From: Rhinopomastus cyanomelas
Lineage: Eukaryota > Chordata > Aves > Bucerotiformes > Rhinopomastidae
Direction of reading: 5' to 3'
Length of the DNA: 64,000 nucleotides
Assembly: GCA_013400115.1 (NCBI GenBank)
Contig: VXBP01008587.1
Coordinates: forward strand, 270,784 to 334,783
Made by a program: the position numbers and the translations under genes. Each line of letters opens with the position of its first letter. The stretch's first letter is position 1. Of the stretch, positions 43,025 to 54,447 are shown one piece after another. Under the pieces are notes generated by a model. The model did not search any database. It worked only from the letters and a program-made list of their open reading frames with translations, and was not told where the DNA came from.

Positions 43025-45282
43025 AAACTCTGGCCATGGGCTGCACTGCAGTGTGTCGTCAGAACAGACAACTTTTTATCTTCTGTCAGTAAAACAACAA
43101 CCTGAGGAAATCAGGATCCCTGTACTTCCAAGAGCCAGAAATGCAGAGGAGGTCTGTGTCGCCCGGGTTGGGGGACACACCACAGGTCACACTGGATGTG
43201 TCCACACTTACACGTACACCTTTACAGCGAAGATGCTTGTTCTGCATTAGCAGGGACAAAAGGTTTGTGTCATGGAGAATCTTCAGCAAGCACAAGCAGA
43301 GGAGGCTTTCGGGTGCACAGAGATCGGTATTGTACCCACACTTAAAATTACTCTCTGTATCTTCCTATTAAAATATGGAAGTTAGCTGATAAAACTTTTC
43401 TTTCTGCTCATACCCTTTGTAAAAATAATTGCTTCCCATGCCTCTTCACTTCTACCCCACGAAGAAAATAAAAGGAGAGGAGGAGAGACAAGAGGGCTGA
43501 GGAAAACACAATGATCTGTGTGAAACATCAGAGAAGGTTATCACAAGGGTCTCGCTGGACTTGGAGGAAGCAATGGTTCAGTAAGTTGTGATAAAGTAAT
43601 CAAAGTCTGTTAAAAATGCACAATTAGTTTGGTCAGAGGAGTACATTTTACAGAAAATATAAGCTCATCCAAAAACGAGCCATAATGATGCAGCTTGTGT
43701 TTGGATGGGCTAAGCCAGAGCTACTTCAGTTGACAAGGAAAAGAAGAAATCAAGTTGTGCTGAATGAAAAATGTAGAATCACTGCCTTATGGCTGGAAAA
43801 GACCCACAGGTCTCTATTTCTTGTATTTCAGAACTTCTATGTGTAAGGAAGGGAAATAACCTTTACTGTATTGTTGGAATAAAAGGAACTAGATGATTCA
43901 TCTCTGTGCATCTGCTTGTTGAATTTGATGGATCATTCTTAAAAGCGACGTTGCTAATCTTCAGGTTTTCTTTTTTAGGTTATTCACAGATCAGTGGGTT
44001 TTCCGGCTAATACAGGTCCTGATGCTCTTCTGTCTTCACACATGGTATTCATCATATCTTGACAAGAAAAGACCTTCAGTCTACAAATAACCTTCACTGA
44101 AGTAAGACATGTAAGTGGGTTTCTATATGAAAGATAGATTTTATGGCTGAATAAAAAACAACTGTAGTTAAAAAGTGTCATTGCACAGCCTCCTTTGAAG
44201 AATTCTCCTTAAAAGAACTTTCCCTGTTTGTTGCTAAAAAGCATTAGCAGACAAAAAGAAGGATTAAATTATTTTATCATTAACCACAAATTCAAGAGGA
44301 ATGGGAGATCAGTTAAGAGTTTTATCATTCTGAAGCGTGCAGCCTTTAAAATATTTAAGTATCCACATTAGTTCTTGTCACGGGAGCACAAGGCAGTGCA
44401 TGACATGACCTGTGTGTAAGAGCAGAACAAGATAAGAGGCGTTGGTGAGGGTGGAATAGTCACAATATGGTCACTTCGTGCAGCAGCAGTCATTTCATTT
44501 CCTAATACTATAGGATTATTTTTTGCTGTCTGAAGTCCTGGATAGGGTGACCCAAAGAGACAGCAGCTTTATTAGGCAATTTATCACCAAAATTATGGAA
44601 AAATAATGAACTCTTCTCTGTGACAGAAAAATTCAACACAGAAGAAAGCTGATTGAATTTTATTTTCTCATACTGCAGAATCAATTTAGTTCTGCATCAG
44701 AAGGATTGCTCAGATTTGATGATTTGCCACACAGCCATAATCCCAGGGAAATCAACAGATCTCCCCTACCACAGGCGACAACTGTCTCTTTCTCAAGTGA
44801 CTTCCTGATTTCACATGCCACAAGCAGGAGGAATTTGTCTCTCTTTAAGGAGAACACAGAAAAGAACTAATTAGATTTTACCCTTCAGAAAGAGAACCAA
44901 TGACAATTAATTTCTAATACCTCTCACATACCATCTTGTGAGATGTTCTAGAGAACATTTTGCTAGTATTTTCCTCATTAGGAATTGTGAGCACTTCCTC
45001 ACTTTCTGATAATGAAAGTTAATAATTTCTCACATCTTTGACAGCCTCCTACTTCACGGAGCTCATTGAAGCTTAATATCTTCATAACACCCACTCTGAG
45101 CAAGTCAGATGGAAAGTGGTCACTGGTTTGCAGAAAGACATCACTTGATGGGAGGAAAACACTCATCGATGGAGAGACTTGTTGGGGCTGTAAGTAAAGA
45201 GCTAGAAGCTCCACTTTAAAGAGCACACCCAAGGTGTGAGCATACACAAGCACGATATTTGTTATGTTTCAAGCTTCAACAG
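43025..45282. other. Unique non-coding DNA
   Basis: About 2.3 kb. A weak old CR1 tail trace may lie at 43775-43815 (GTAGAATCACTGCCTTATGG, GGAAAAGACCC). Overlapping frames near 43053-43371 on both strands have no domain. Confidence 0.45.
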
Positions 45283-45508
45283 GGGAGGGTTAGATTAGAC
45301 ATCAGGAAAAAGTTCTTCACAGAGAGAGTGGTCAGGCACTGGAATGGGCTGCCCAGGGTTGTGGTTGAGTCCCCATCCCTGGACAAGTTCAAAAGATGCT
45401 TAGATGTAGTGTTGTGGGATCTGGTTTAGGAGTGAACTTGTAGAGTAGGGCTGATGGTTGGACCTGATGATCCCAAGGGTCTTTTCCAACCTGAATGATT
45501 CTATGATA
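45283..45508 (+). mobile_element. CR1 3' end (old type)
   Basis: GGGAGGGTTAGATTAGACAT, GGCACTGGAATGGGCTGCCC and the tail GGTCTTTTCCAACCTGAATG. Same family as 4290-4628. Confidence 0.9.
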
Positions 45509-46639
45509 ACTCAGGTTACTCAGATATTACTACCTAGTCCAACAGATCTGATGGATTTGATTTTGTACATTTTCTTTTTTGTTGTTTAAATAATCTAACT
45601 TTACAAAAAGTAACCCTGTCTGAAGAAACTTCTGTCTGTTTCCAGCGTAAAGGTAACCTCTTGCTGATGACTCTGGGTGATGCCCAAAGAGCCAAGCACT
45701 ATGGCTCATATCTTCAGCAAAGACTGATATTTATCCGTGCACTTCTTCACTATATTGTGTTAATTTCAACTGAATATACAACAAATCAGAACAATAATAA
45801 GGCCTCAAATTAAATTTGACAACACTGTGCAGCAAATTCTGCTCAAAATTATTTTCTCATTAAAAAACCAACAAAAACATAACCATTTATAGCAGTGGAG
45901 CCCAGTCCCACCACATGCTATTACAGTAAGAGCCAGGCATTATTTCCATCTGGCTCTGCACACACAGGATGTTGTAAAACCTACCAGAAGAGCTCTATTT
46001 CACTGTAATTAAAATTTAGTGTTACACTTAAGCAATAAGGCGACTCCGGGAGATGTGATTATCACGAGATAATGACCTTGGGGTGTTACAAGGCAGGGAA
46101 GGAACCAAATGCCTCTAATCCTCCAGGGAACATGATTATTTTGGAATAACCACACCCCCCTGAGGTTGTGAGATCAGTATCAGAGATGAAGCCTGCACCC
46201 AGAATACAAATATGACTTTGTAGGACAATGTTGGGGGGCTGCTTGAGGTGAAGCTGGTAATGAGGAGTGATGAAACAGCGGCTTCGGCTGAGTTGTGTGG
46301 TTCACGTGCTAATCCTGTGTTTAAGAACTCTCTGGACACATATAGAGCTGACAGCGATGTCACACCAGTGCAAGTCATCTTCCATAAATGCACAGATCTA
46401 ATCTTCTCCTCCTATTTTTGTTTCATAATTTCCATTCCATAACAGCAATAAAACATGGTAAGCAATGCACTTCTGGAAGATTATTCCACTCCTTGGGTGG
46501 CTGAAGTCACTCAACCTTTAGCCTTGTATCCTTCAAGACATCTGAGAAGTGCAATAACTCCCCAGAAATGCACTGCCTGTCATGTCTTACTGCTTAATTA
46601 CTCTGTACTGATCAAGTAGTGGCTCTATAAATGAGTGCA
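45509..46639. other. Unique non-coding DNA
   Basis: No element or gene is recognised in this stretch. Confidence 0.5.
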
Positions 46640-47260
46640 GAAGAGCAGTATGTTCTACCACCACCCCTTTTTGTATCCCACAGAAAACAGACTAGCTCCT
46701 TCTTCTTGATACCTATTCCTCTTGATACCCACTCTTCAGATATTTGTAGACATTTATAAGATCCCCTTTCAGCCTTCTCTTCTCCAGATTGAACAGCCAT
46801 AATCCTTTCAGCCTTTCCTCATGGAAAAGGTGTTCATAGGAGGTTCCACATCAATATGAGAAGGAACTTCTTCCCAGTGAGGGTGACAGAGCACTGGAAC
46901 AGGCTGCCCGGGGCGGTTGTGGAATCTCCTTCTCTGGAGATGTGTTCCTGTGCTACTTGGTCTAGGTGATCCTTCTGGGGCAGGGGGATTGGACTAGATG
47001 ATCTTTCGAGGTCCCTTCCAATCCCTAATGATTCTATGATTCTGTGTCCCCTAATCATCCTTGTGGCCCTCTTCCAGACTCTCTCCAGTAGTTCCCTGCC
47101 TCTCTTGAATTGGGGAGCCCAAAACTAGATACAGCACATCCAGGTATGGTTTCACCAGGACAGAGCAGACCAGGAGGAACTCTTCCCTTGACCAGCTAGA
47201 CCATTTTTTCATTATGCACCCCAGGACACCATTAACCTTACATGATCTTACTTGGATAAC
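46640..47260 (-). mobile_element. CR1 (old type) interrupted by a young CR1
   Basis: Two halves of one minus CR1: 46640-46832 (CAGCCTTCTCTTCTCCAGAT to CATGGAAAAGGTGTTC) and 47048-47260 (CCCTAATCATCCTTGTGGCC to CCCCAGGACACCATTAACC). The gap is filled by a plus young CR1. The usual sequence is continuous here except for a few lost bases. Its 3' tail is not recognisable. Confidence 0.88.
46833..47047 (+). mobile_element. CR1 3' fragment (young type), inner copy
   Basis: ATAGGAGGTTCCACATCAAT to the octamers. It lacks about 20 bp between GGAGATG and TGTTCC, which are present in sister copies. Confidence 0.92.
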
Positions 47261-48125
47261 TTGCTTTTAATTCTTCAGGCAAAGAAACAGACTGTATGTA
47301 AGAAGAGAAAGTATGTAAAAACTGCAAATTGTTTTTCAAAGGCCAAGGTGAAAATTGTCCTAGTCCTTAAAGAACATTGTTTGATCAGCAAGAACCTCCA
47401 CAAGTATTAAAAATCAAGACTCCAGCCCTTCATAGTCATGGAGGCAAAGAAGCATGATGTACTATCCCTGAAGATGGCATCATTTGTGTATTCTCTGTGG
47501 ACCAGAAAGGTCTTGCAACCCCCAGTATGAAAATGTTTAATTAATTAACCTACCTGGATTCCTCTCAGCTTTAATATAATATCCAGCTTGTGAGTGGCAC
47601 AGACTCTATTAACATGAGTAGATTAAGAATTAAGTACAGTAGGCTGCGTTCTGACTGGAACACGCCAGCACCTTCCTGCCCCGGGAGCAGAGAAAGGGGA
47701 TTTATTACTCTCTCCGAGAAAAAGGAAGAAGCTGGGATGACCTGGGCATCATGACTGCCATCTACAGCGGCACGTTAGCGTGAGCAGTTTGGGACTGCCA
47801 TACACCTCAACCTTTCGTGTGCCCCTGTCAAGCTGCAAAATAGGTTGTGGGGTTTTCGGTCCTCCTGAAGCCAGGAGACGAGGGAGGTAGAGATGGGCCT
47901 CCTACTCAATCACTTGGCAAAAGAGCACGTGTTCCTGCTTGCCCAGTTGTCAGACCAGAGAAAGAAGAGAAGAAGGAAGCAATGAACACTCTCTGCAGAC
48001 AGAAGCATTCTTCTCAGGAAGGTTCCTGAACTATCTTTCCACATAGGGGGAGTAATTTCTCTCTATGTTTTCTATCCAAATGCTGCATAGAACCACCTCT
48101 GATCAAAAGCATCTACTGGATGAGG
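47261..48125. other. Unique non-coding DNA, partly GC-richer
   Basis: 47640-48010 is GC-richer than its surroundings, with several CpGs. A 60-codon frame at 47847 has no domain. No promoter or exon was recognised. Confidence 0.4.
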
Positions 48126-48275
48126 AACCATAGAATCGCTCAGGTTGGAAGGGAACCACTGGCAGTGATCAGGAACATCCTTAACTAGATCAGCCTTACC
48201 GAGCCTCATCTTGCTTATCTCCAGGGATGGGACCTCAACCACCTCCCTGAGAAACCCATTCCAGTGGTCAACCAT
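48126..48275 (-). mobile_element. CR1 tail region (old type)
   Basis: ACCATAGAATCGCTCAGGTT, then ATGGGACCTCAACCACCTCC and AACCCATTCCAGTGGTCAAC. It is joined to a plus young tail, making an inverted pair of different families. Confidence 0.85.
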
Positions 48276-48382
48276 TCAGGGGACTGGACTAGATGATCTT
48301 TCAAGGTCCCTTCCAATCCCTAATGATTCTATGATTCTGTGATTCTATGATTCTATGATTCTGTGATTCTGTGATTCTATGA
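48276..48382 (+). mobile_element. CR1 tail-only copy with extended octamers
   Basis: GGGGACTGGACTAGATGATC, tail, then about seven octamers alternating ATTCTATG and ATTCTGTG. Confidence 0.92.
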
Positions 48383-49237
48383 GTCATTCCCATGCTAAAG
48401 AACCTCTTTAAGTCAAAAATTTAAGTCAAAAACCTGAGACAACCAAGTCACCAGACAAACACAAGGGACAAGCTGAGTCAAATCACTTGCTGGAAGATAA
48501 AGGACTGTAAAATAAAAATTATACCTTGGGAAATTTGTTCCAGTGTGGTAAGTTATAAAACCTCTCCTCCTGAAAACTGGGGTAGTCCTCTCCCCGCTTG
48601 CTTAACTCTCCCCTCATAAATTCAGCCCAGCATTTACAGTCCAGAATACCCTCTTGCTGCAATATATAGTGAGTGTGCCAGCCCAAAAGTCACAGAGGAC
48701 AGTAATTCTTACTATGGTAGAGAGCAAAACAAATTTGCTAAAATATCTTGTATATCGGAGCAAAAACTTATTGTCATTCCTGGTGCTTCTAACTGAGTGG
48801 AGTTCATGTTTTATGAATGAAATGTTAGACCTTATTTCTTTATTGACTGGCAAAACCCAGGTAAAATCCCAGAAGAATACCTACAGTACATCTTTTCTGA
48901 CACGGGGAGCTTGCCTGTTTCATTACAGGGAAATCAAACCCGATGTAACTTGATTCTTTATTACCTTCTTGTAGGGCAGAAATGGATCAATCCGGGGAAG
49001 CCAGTGCAGACAATAATTTATATGATCACCTGAAGAGAGCATATTTTACTGTGTAAGGCCAGACAAAATCATGGAATCTTGCTTCAGAGCATTTAAGACT
49101 TAGTGAAAGGCACCGCTGCATAGTCCCAAACACTTAAAACTCAGCGACACTGCATCATCAATACTTGCAAAATAAATGTTTAGAACATTTTATTTCATTA
49201 TTGCTTTTTGCTGTGAGAACAGGGCAATGTCTTGTGT
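48383..49237. other. Unique non-coding DNA
   Basis: Overlapping 79- and 99-codon frames on opposite strands show no domain. No repeat was seen. Confidence 0.5.
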
Positions 49238-49275
49238 TCATAGACTCATAGAATCATGGAAACATTAGGGATTGG

Positions 49276-49349
49276 GTCTGGTTGGCTCAGTGGGTAGAGC
49301 ATGGGACTCTGAATTCCTGAGGTCATGGCTTTGAGCCCCATGTAGGACA
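49276..49349 (+). other. tRNA-Lys-like region within the SINE (pseudo-tRNA)
   Basis: Cloverleaf by hand: acceptor GTCTGGT/GTAGGAC (one mismatch, several G-U pairs), intact D stem, anticodon stem TGGGA/TTCCT with one mismatch, anticodon CTG instead of the Lys CTT, variable loop GAGGTC, T stem ATGGC/CCCAT with one mismatch and a TTTGAGC loop in place of TTCGAGC. It is too degraded for a functional tRNA; similarity across the D arm and anticodon arm is closest to tRNA-Lys. Confidence 0.78.
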
Positions 49350-49450
49350 TCTTGAGACAGTACTGTAGGCTGACCCTGCTCCAGCAGTGGGGGTTGGACT
49401 TAGATGATCTTTCGAGGTCCCTTCCAACCTCTAACATTCTGTGATTCTGT
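49276..49450 (+). mobile_element. tRNA-headed, CR1-tailed SINE
   Basis: A 175-bp retroposon in three parts. Head (49276-49349): tRNA-Lys-like, with a perfect D arm GCTC-AGTGGGTA-GAGC, the A box TGGCTCAGTGG matching TRGYNNARNNG, an anticodon loop CTCTGAA and a B-box region GGCTTTGAGCCC that has lost the TTCGA core. Body: about 20 bp unmatched (49350-49370). Tail (about 49371-49450): CR1 3' end with its hairpin in changed form (CTGC-TCCA-GCAG), GATGATCTTTCGAGGTCCC and two octamers. Flanked by the 6-bp duplication GATTGG (49270-49275, 49451-49456). Such an element would be transcribed by RNA polymerase III and copied by CR1 reverse transcriptase. The passerine SINE TguSINE1 is a known bird precedent for a tRNA/CR1 fusion. 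Confidence 0.82.
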
Positions 49451-49490
49451 GATTGGAAGGGACCTCGAAAGATCATCTAGTCCAGCCCCC

Positions 49491-50079
49491 CAGAACTCTT
49501 ATCTATTGGGTAGAATCACATGTTTTTCATTCTTATTCAGTAAGAATGACAACAGATCTCCGGATCCTCCTGTTTACCACCTCTCTTCTCTTTCTAGCTG
49601 TCTTAGACAATAAATCTGAACTGGTCTCACAGGTTCCATCTGTACTCAAGAGCAACAGGATTTCCAGATGGTGATTCAGCACATGCCTTAGATGCGTTTC
49701 TAAGGATGGAATGAAGCCTACTTTGGAGATCTTCCTTTTTCCTAATCCTCTCAAGGGCAGACTTAAGCAAGTTTATAATTAAGCTTGAAAATTGGAAGTT
49801 CACTTGAAAGAGAAGCAGTGAAAGAGAAAAGATGGTAGATCCATTAGACGAGCCTCTTCTTCCAGGGCTTTGGCAATAACTCTCTAAATAACGTTGCTAA
49901 CAAATAGCAAACACAACAGTGAAAACCAAATCCTAATGAAATAGACCTAGCCTGAACTGGAAAAAGTCATTACATACAGGGCAGGAAGGAGTTAAGAATT
50001 CATCCAGTCCTTTCATTTGAGAAAAGGTCAAGACCATAATTACCAGAAGACTAATTTATTCCTGAAAGTATCCAGGTAA
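49491..50079. other. Unique non-coding DNA
   Basis: No recognised feature; the 70-odd-codon frames on both strands overlap one another. Confidence 0.5.
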
Positions 50080-50590
50080 AGGGATTGCGACCTGGCCTTG
50101 AACTCTTCCAGAGAGGGTCATACACAACCTCAACCTGCTCCAGTGTCTCACAGGGAGGAATTACTTCCTAAGATCTAACCTAAATCTACTCTCTTTGAGT
50201 CTGAAGCCATTGCCCCTTGTTCTATCACTACAGTCCCTTGTAAAAGGTCCCTCTCCAGCTTTCCTGCGACTACCTTCAGGTACTGGAAGGCTGTTGTAAG
50301 GATCCTCAGAGCCTTCTCCAGGCTGAACAGACACAACTCAGCTTGTCTTCATAGGAGAGGTGCTCCAGCCCTCTGATCATCCTTGTGGCCCTCCTCTGGA
50401 CTTGCTCCATGTCCTGTTTTACCGGGGGCTTCTGAACTGGACACAGTCACCCAGGTGAGGTCTCCAAAGAGCAGAGAAGAGGAGGAGAATCATCTGTCTT
50501 GACCTGCTGGTCACATTTATTTTGATACAGCCCAGGGTTCAGTTGACCTTCTGGGCTGCACTGCAGGCTCACACCCAGCTTCTCATGTCT
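50080..50590 (-). mobile_element. CR1 3' region (old type), about 510 bp
   Basis: Reverse-strand CR1: ATTGCGACCTGGCCTTGAAC, CTTCTCCAGGCTGAACAGAC, GAGGTGCTCCAGCCCTCTGA, TGGACTTGCTCCATGTCCTG, and further upstream ORF2 sequence to CTGCACTGCAGGCTCACACC. ORF2 frames are broken throughout. The 3' tail itself is missing or unrecognisable. Confidence 0.9.
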
Positions 50591-51196
50591 TACATACAGC
50601 AAGGAGAAGGGGAGGCACTGGAGAAAACTGTGAGTTCACTGGGATGCAGGACAGAAGGATTCAGAAGGACAAAATCCTTCAGAATTCAGAAGGACAAGGC
50701 AAATGAAGCATGGGGAAAGAACAGATTTTGCTGAAAGTAGTAGCAATTTCCAGGTAGATTTTAATGTGTGTCTTGGCTCCATAACAGCAAATACAAGATC
50801 TAAAGACTGTCACGGCACTAAACCTTTCCGAGATGTGCTGAACTAAGGTCTTTACTGCATCTTTTCTACCAGCTAAAGGTCATCCAAGATTTATGTCTGC
50901 CCAAGTCTGAAGTCTCCTTTATCCTGGACTGTTAAAACTAGTAGTAGCTACAATAGCCAGGCCCTGCACGTGTGTTGGTTTTCAGTTAATTTAACAGAAT
51001 GAATGAATCACATCTACAATGATCAAAAACACCAACAACAGGGGTGGCTTTTTTGGTGACTACAGTACGGCATTAGAAGCAGAGATGGACCTCAACAGTT
51101 TGAAGTCTCAGCTTTCCAGAAAAGATCTTAACAGACAGATTCTTCAGTCTTTCAGAAACTGAAAATTTTTCCTTCAAAGGAACAGAAGTTCTACAT
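50591..51196. other. Unique non-coding DNA
   Basis: A small repeated word TTCAGAAGGACAA occurs around 50659-50695. Otherwise nothing was seen. Confidence 0.5.
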
Positions 51197-51382
51197 CACA
51201 GTGAGGGTGACAGAGCACTGGAACAGGCTGCCCAGGGGGGTTGTGGAGTCTCCTTCACTGCAGATGTTTAAGACCCACCTGGATGTGTTCCTGTGTGACT
51301 TGGTCTAGGTGATCCTGCTGTGTCAGGGGGATTGGACTGGATGATCTTTCGAGGTCCCTTCCAACCCCTAATGATTCTATGA
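51197..51382 (+). mobile_element. CR1 3' fragment (young type)
   Basis: Starts at CACAGTGAGGGTGACAGAGC and carries the ORF2 end, hairpin, tail and one octamer. Confidence 0.93.
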
Positions 51383-52237
51383 CCTAAATGAGTACACCTC
51401 TAAATACTCTGCTTCAAAAAGCTCAGATGTCTTTATCTCACAAATCACAACGCAAAAACATCAGCATTTTGCTGATTGTGGTGAAGAAAATAGGGAGCAG
51501 AGTTATTTTCCTATCACAGCTCTCTTGTCCCAGCAATCTCATACTGTCTCTGTCATGAAAAACCTTGATGTGATATTGAATTAAGAGCTGCCTTTTGACA
51601 GCCATCTTCATGTAATATTCAAAGCCTTTTTCACCATCCCAGGTGCAGCACAAGTCTGAAGGAAACAGTGAAGTTGATTCATAACTTTGTCCTGTCCGGG
51701 TGGGACGACCGCAATTTATTGTTTTAGGTAAGTTAAGCTAAATGCCTGCTTCAGCACCTCTGGTTTTGTCAAGACATCACTTACTACAAATCTACCCCAA
51801 CCCAACACTGTTTATCAACCCACTTCTTAAAGCGTTTCCATTTACTTCCAGCAAAACATCACATCCATTTGAAAGGAAAGCTTTCAGCTGGAGAACCACA
51901 CCAGTCTAGCTCATTTGTGCATCTATTTAACAGCCTAAATTTTGAAAGAGGCTCTCAAGTATGCAGGGATAAGCGTTCACACAGGGAAGTAATAGAGTTT
52001 GTGCTTGCAAAGCCTATTTTGACAAAAGGGATTTGCTTCAGAAATCCCTCCCCGTGCTTAGGTTAAGTGCTAGATCCATCACGCGCGGGCAGAGACGGCG
52101 ATGTGCTTAAAATGTATAAATGGAGTTTTGCACGTGGAAAAAGTTCTGAGCACGCCAACAGAGTCAAGCCTCTCTGAATTTGGCCCACATCTAGAGTGGA
52201 TTTTCTATGGAGGAACCAATGTTAAAGCAGCAGTTTC
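51383..52237. other. Unique non-coding DNA
   Basis: A few CpGs near 52078-52100 (CACGCGCGGGCAGAGACGGC). No exon or repeat recognised. Confidence 0.45.
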
Positions 52238-52450
52238 ATAGAATCATTAGGGATTGGAAGGGACCTCAAAAGATCATCTAGTCCAATCCCCTTGCCACAG
52301 CAGGATCACCTAGACCAAGCTGCACAGGAACACATCCAGGTGAGTTCTAAAAGTCTCCAGAGAAGGAGACTCCACAACCCCCCTGAGTTTCAGTGCTCTG
52401 TCATCCTCACCGTGAAGAAGTTCCTTCTCATGTTTATTTGGAACCTCCTA

Positions 52451-52511
52451 TCACAGAGTCACAGAATCACAGACTCATTCAGGTTGTAACAGACCCTTGG
52501 ATCATCAAGTA
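52451..52511 (-). mobile_element. Old-type CR1 tail inside the young CR1
   Basis: CACAGAGTCACAGAATCACA, CTCATTCAGGTTGTAACAGA and CTTGGATCATCAAGT look like an old-type CR1 end. It replaces about 13 bp of the host copy, and no target duplication is visible. Because it lies within a younger element, the family must still have been mobilised late, or the piece came by gene conversion. Confidence 0.7.
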
Positions 52512-52546
52512 CACCCATTGTCCCTTGTCCTATCATGAGATGACAC

Positions 52547-52652
52547 ATGAGATGAACAGAACTTCTGTGTGACTTAGTCTAAGTGATCCTGCTGTGGCAG
52601 GGGGATTGGACTGGATGATCTTTGAATGTCCCTTCCAATCTCTAATGATTCT
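52547..52652 (+). mobile_element. CR1 tail copy with 7-bp target duplication
   Basis: A plus young CR1 (GTGTGACTTAGTCTAAGTGA, hairpin, tail, octamer) inserted into the minus copy. The 7-bp ATGACAC occurs on both sides (52540-52546 and 52653-52659), which is clear evidence for insertion by target-primed reverse transcription. Confidence 0.9.
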
Positions 52653-52985
52653 ATGACACTGAGAAGAGCCTGGCTCCATCCTCCTGACACCTACCCTTCA
52701 AATATTTATAGACATTAATGAGGTCATCCCTCAGTCTCCTCTTCTCTAAGCTCAAGAGACTCAGCTCCCTCAGCCTCTCCTCATCAGGGAGATGTTCTAC
52801 TCCCTTAATCATCTTTGTGAACTCTCTCCAGCAGTCCTGTGTCCTTCTTGAACTGGGGATCCCAGAACTGGACATGATATTCCCAATACGGTCTCACCAG
52901 GGGATAGTAGAGGGAGAGGAGAACTTGGTCTGCTATCCACCCTGCTTCTGATCCACCCCAGGATGCTGTGGTTTCAGGCCAGTGT

Positions 52986-54447
52986 TTTCTGGTAGTTTAT
53001 ACCACTACCTCAGCCTCTCCTCATAACCCTACTCAGCACAAATAGCTAAAACAGGCAGTGGAAACTGTGCTAATGTCAAGCAGTTTTCTGCTTGAAAACT
53101 GTGTATTTCTTCACTTTATTTTGCACACAACCTAACAAAGTGCTACTGAAATGGGCTGTTTCTCTTAGAAAGACATCTGACGTTGATAAAAGAACCCCAA
53201 GTGATGGGGAGTTCACCATATTCCTCACTAATCCCTCTCAAAGCTGGTTGCTCTCGCTGTTATCTTGCATCTGCTCTTTCAGCTGGAATCCCCTGCGACT
53301 GCACGTTGGTTCAAGTAAGACACCAGGACTTGTGTAAGAGCTTAATACATCAATGACTGCTGCCAGTGCTGACAATACAGAAGGAGTGAGCTTTCCCCAA
53401 CCATCAGATCAGATGCAATAATCTTGTTACAGAACATTTATGCTTCAATTTGAATTTATAAAGCATTGCACAGGATTTTAAGCATGCTGTTCCACTGACC
53501 GTGATGGCAATTGTCTGACTGCATGCCCTACCAGCTGCTGATAAAATGGGTGTGTGTTAGGCACTGAGGGCAAGACACATGAAATGAACTGGGTGCTGCT
53601 GTGCTGGCATGGGCAAGACACATGAAATGAACTGGGTGCTGCTGTGCTGGCATTTGTAGTGTCTAAACTTTTAAGCTGCTTGACTTCTTTTCTGCTATCA
53701 AAGTCCAGGATTAGATGACCAAGACTCAGAGGGAATAACAGTCTAAATCAGTGGGAGCATATAGCTGCCTCACAGCAGCTAGCTTTATTCCACCCATGAT
53801 AAGGACTTAACTGTTGTTAGATGGGAAATACATATTGAGTTACATTTCTGGCATGGTTTAGCAGCTTAGCCTGCAATTAGAGGGCAATGAAGATGCTTTC
53901 TTTGCTTCAAAAATACATGTCCAGGAGCTAGAGATACTTATCCCCTTTTGTTTAAGAGGGTGAGGCAGCAGAAAGACTTCAAGACAAGGCACTAAAGGTG
54001 ATTGGTCTTTTGAACAAGGGTTTCTAAGTTGAACCTCCTATCTGGTATGTGTGAAATCAACAACCCTTTGCTTCCTCTGCCTGAAGTAACTGTATTTCCC
54101 ATCATCCAAAATACCAGCCTACGCACAGCAGACATCACCAAACTCCATTCTGAACCACATCACAAAGTAATGTATGGCCACCATCTTTTCACATAGTTTC
54201 CTCTGGGACTTTCTTTTTGGATTAGACAGGAATTTGTTAGCTGTGAGCATCTATGCTTTTTCAAACAGACTGCTCACGAAGGTGTGAGGGTGTAGCAGTA
54301 ACTAAAGGACACACTATTGAGACATCAAAAAGCTTCACAAGAGTTCCTGTTTGATGCCACTACATGCATTTCTGTAAGTTTTATTTTGGGGTGAGTTTGT
54401 ATGGAAAAGTCCTTAAAGTGTACATAAATACTTAATACATAAATAGA
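52986..54447. other. Unique non-coding DNA
   Basis: Apart from the 43-bp duplication at 53568, nothing is recognised. An 81-codon frame at 53092-53337 shows no domain. Confidence 0.5.
53568..53653. repeat. 43-bp perfect tandem duplication
   Basis: GGGCAAGACACATGAAATGA plus the following 23 bp is repeated immediately (53568-53610 and 53611-53653) with no difference. Very recent, or possibly a polymorphism or assembly effect. Confidence 0.95.

Larger units (their letters stand above)
49238..49490 (-). mobile_element. CR1 tail split by a SINE insertion
   Basis: The left part 49238-49275 (octamers to ATTAGGGATTGG) and the right part 49457-49490 (AAGGGACCTCGAAAGATCAT to AGTCCAGCCCCCC) are contiguous CR1 sequence once the SINE and one copy of GATTGG are removed. 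This shows that the SINE landed after the CR1. Confidence 0.9.
52238..52985 (-). mobile_element. CR1 (young type) carrying two nested insertions
   Basis: The outer minus CR1 appears in three parts: 52238-52450 (tail to GGAACCTCCTA), 52512-52546 (ACACCCATTGTCCCTTGTCC to AGATGACAC) and 52653 to about 52985 (CACTGAGAAGAGCCTGGCTC onwards, ORF2 C-terminus, frame 52651-52875 partly open with LPDEERLRELSLLSLEKRRL). Without the inserts the order is that of a normal CR1 of about 580 bp. Confidence 0.9.

Noticed and set aside
43141..43371. 76-codon frame with HTYTYTFT-like sequence on the plus strand
   Set aside because: Overlaps frames on both strands and shows no domain or exon borders.
49276..49349. 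Functional tRNA-Lys or tRNA-Gln(CTG) gene
   Set aside because: Mismatches in acceptor, anticodon and T stems, loss of TTCGA in the T loop and direct continuation into a CR1 tail rule out a working tRNA gene.
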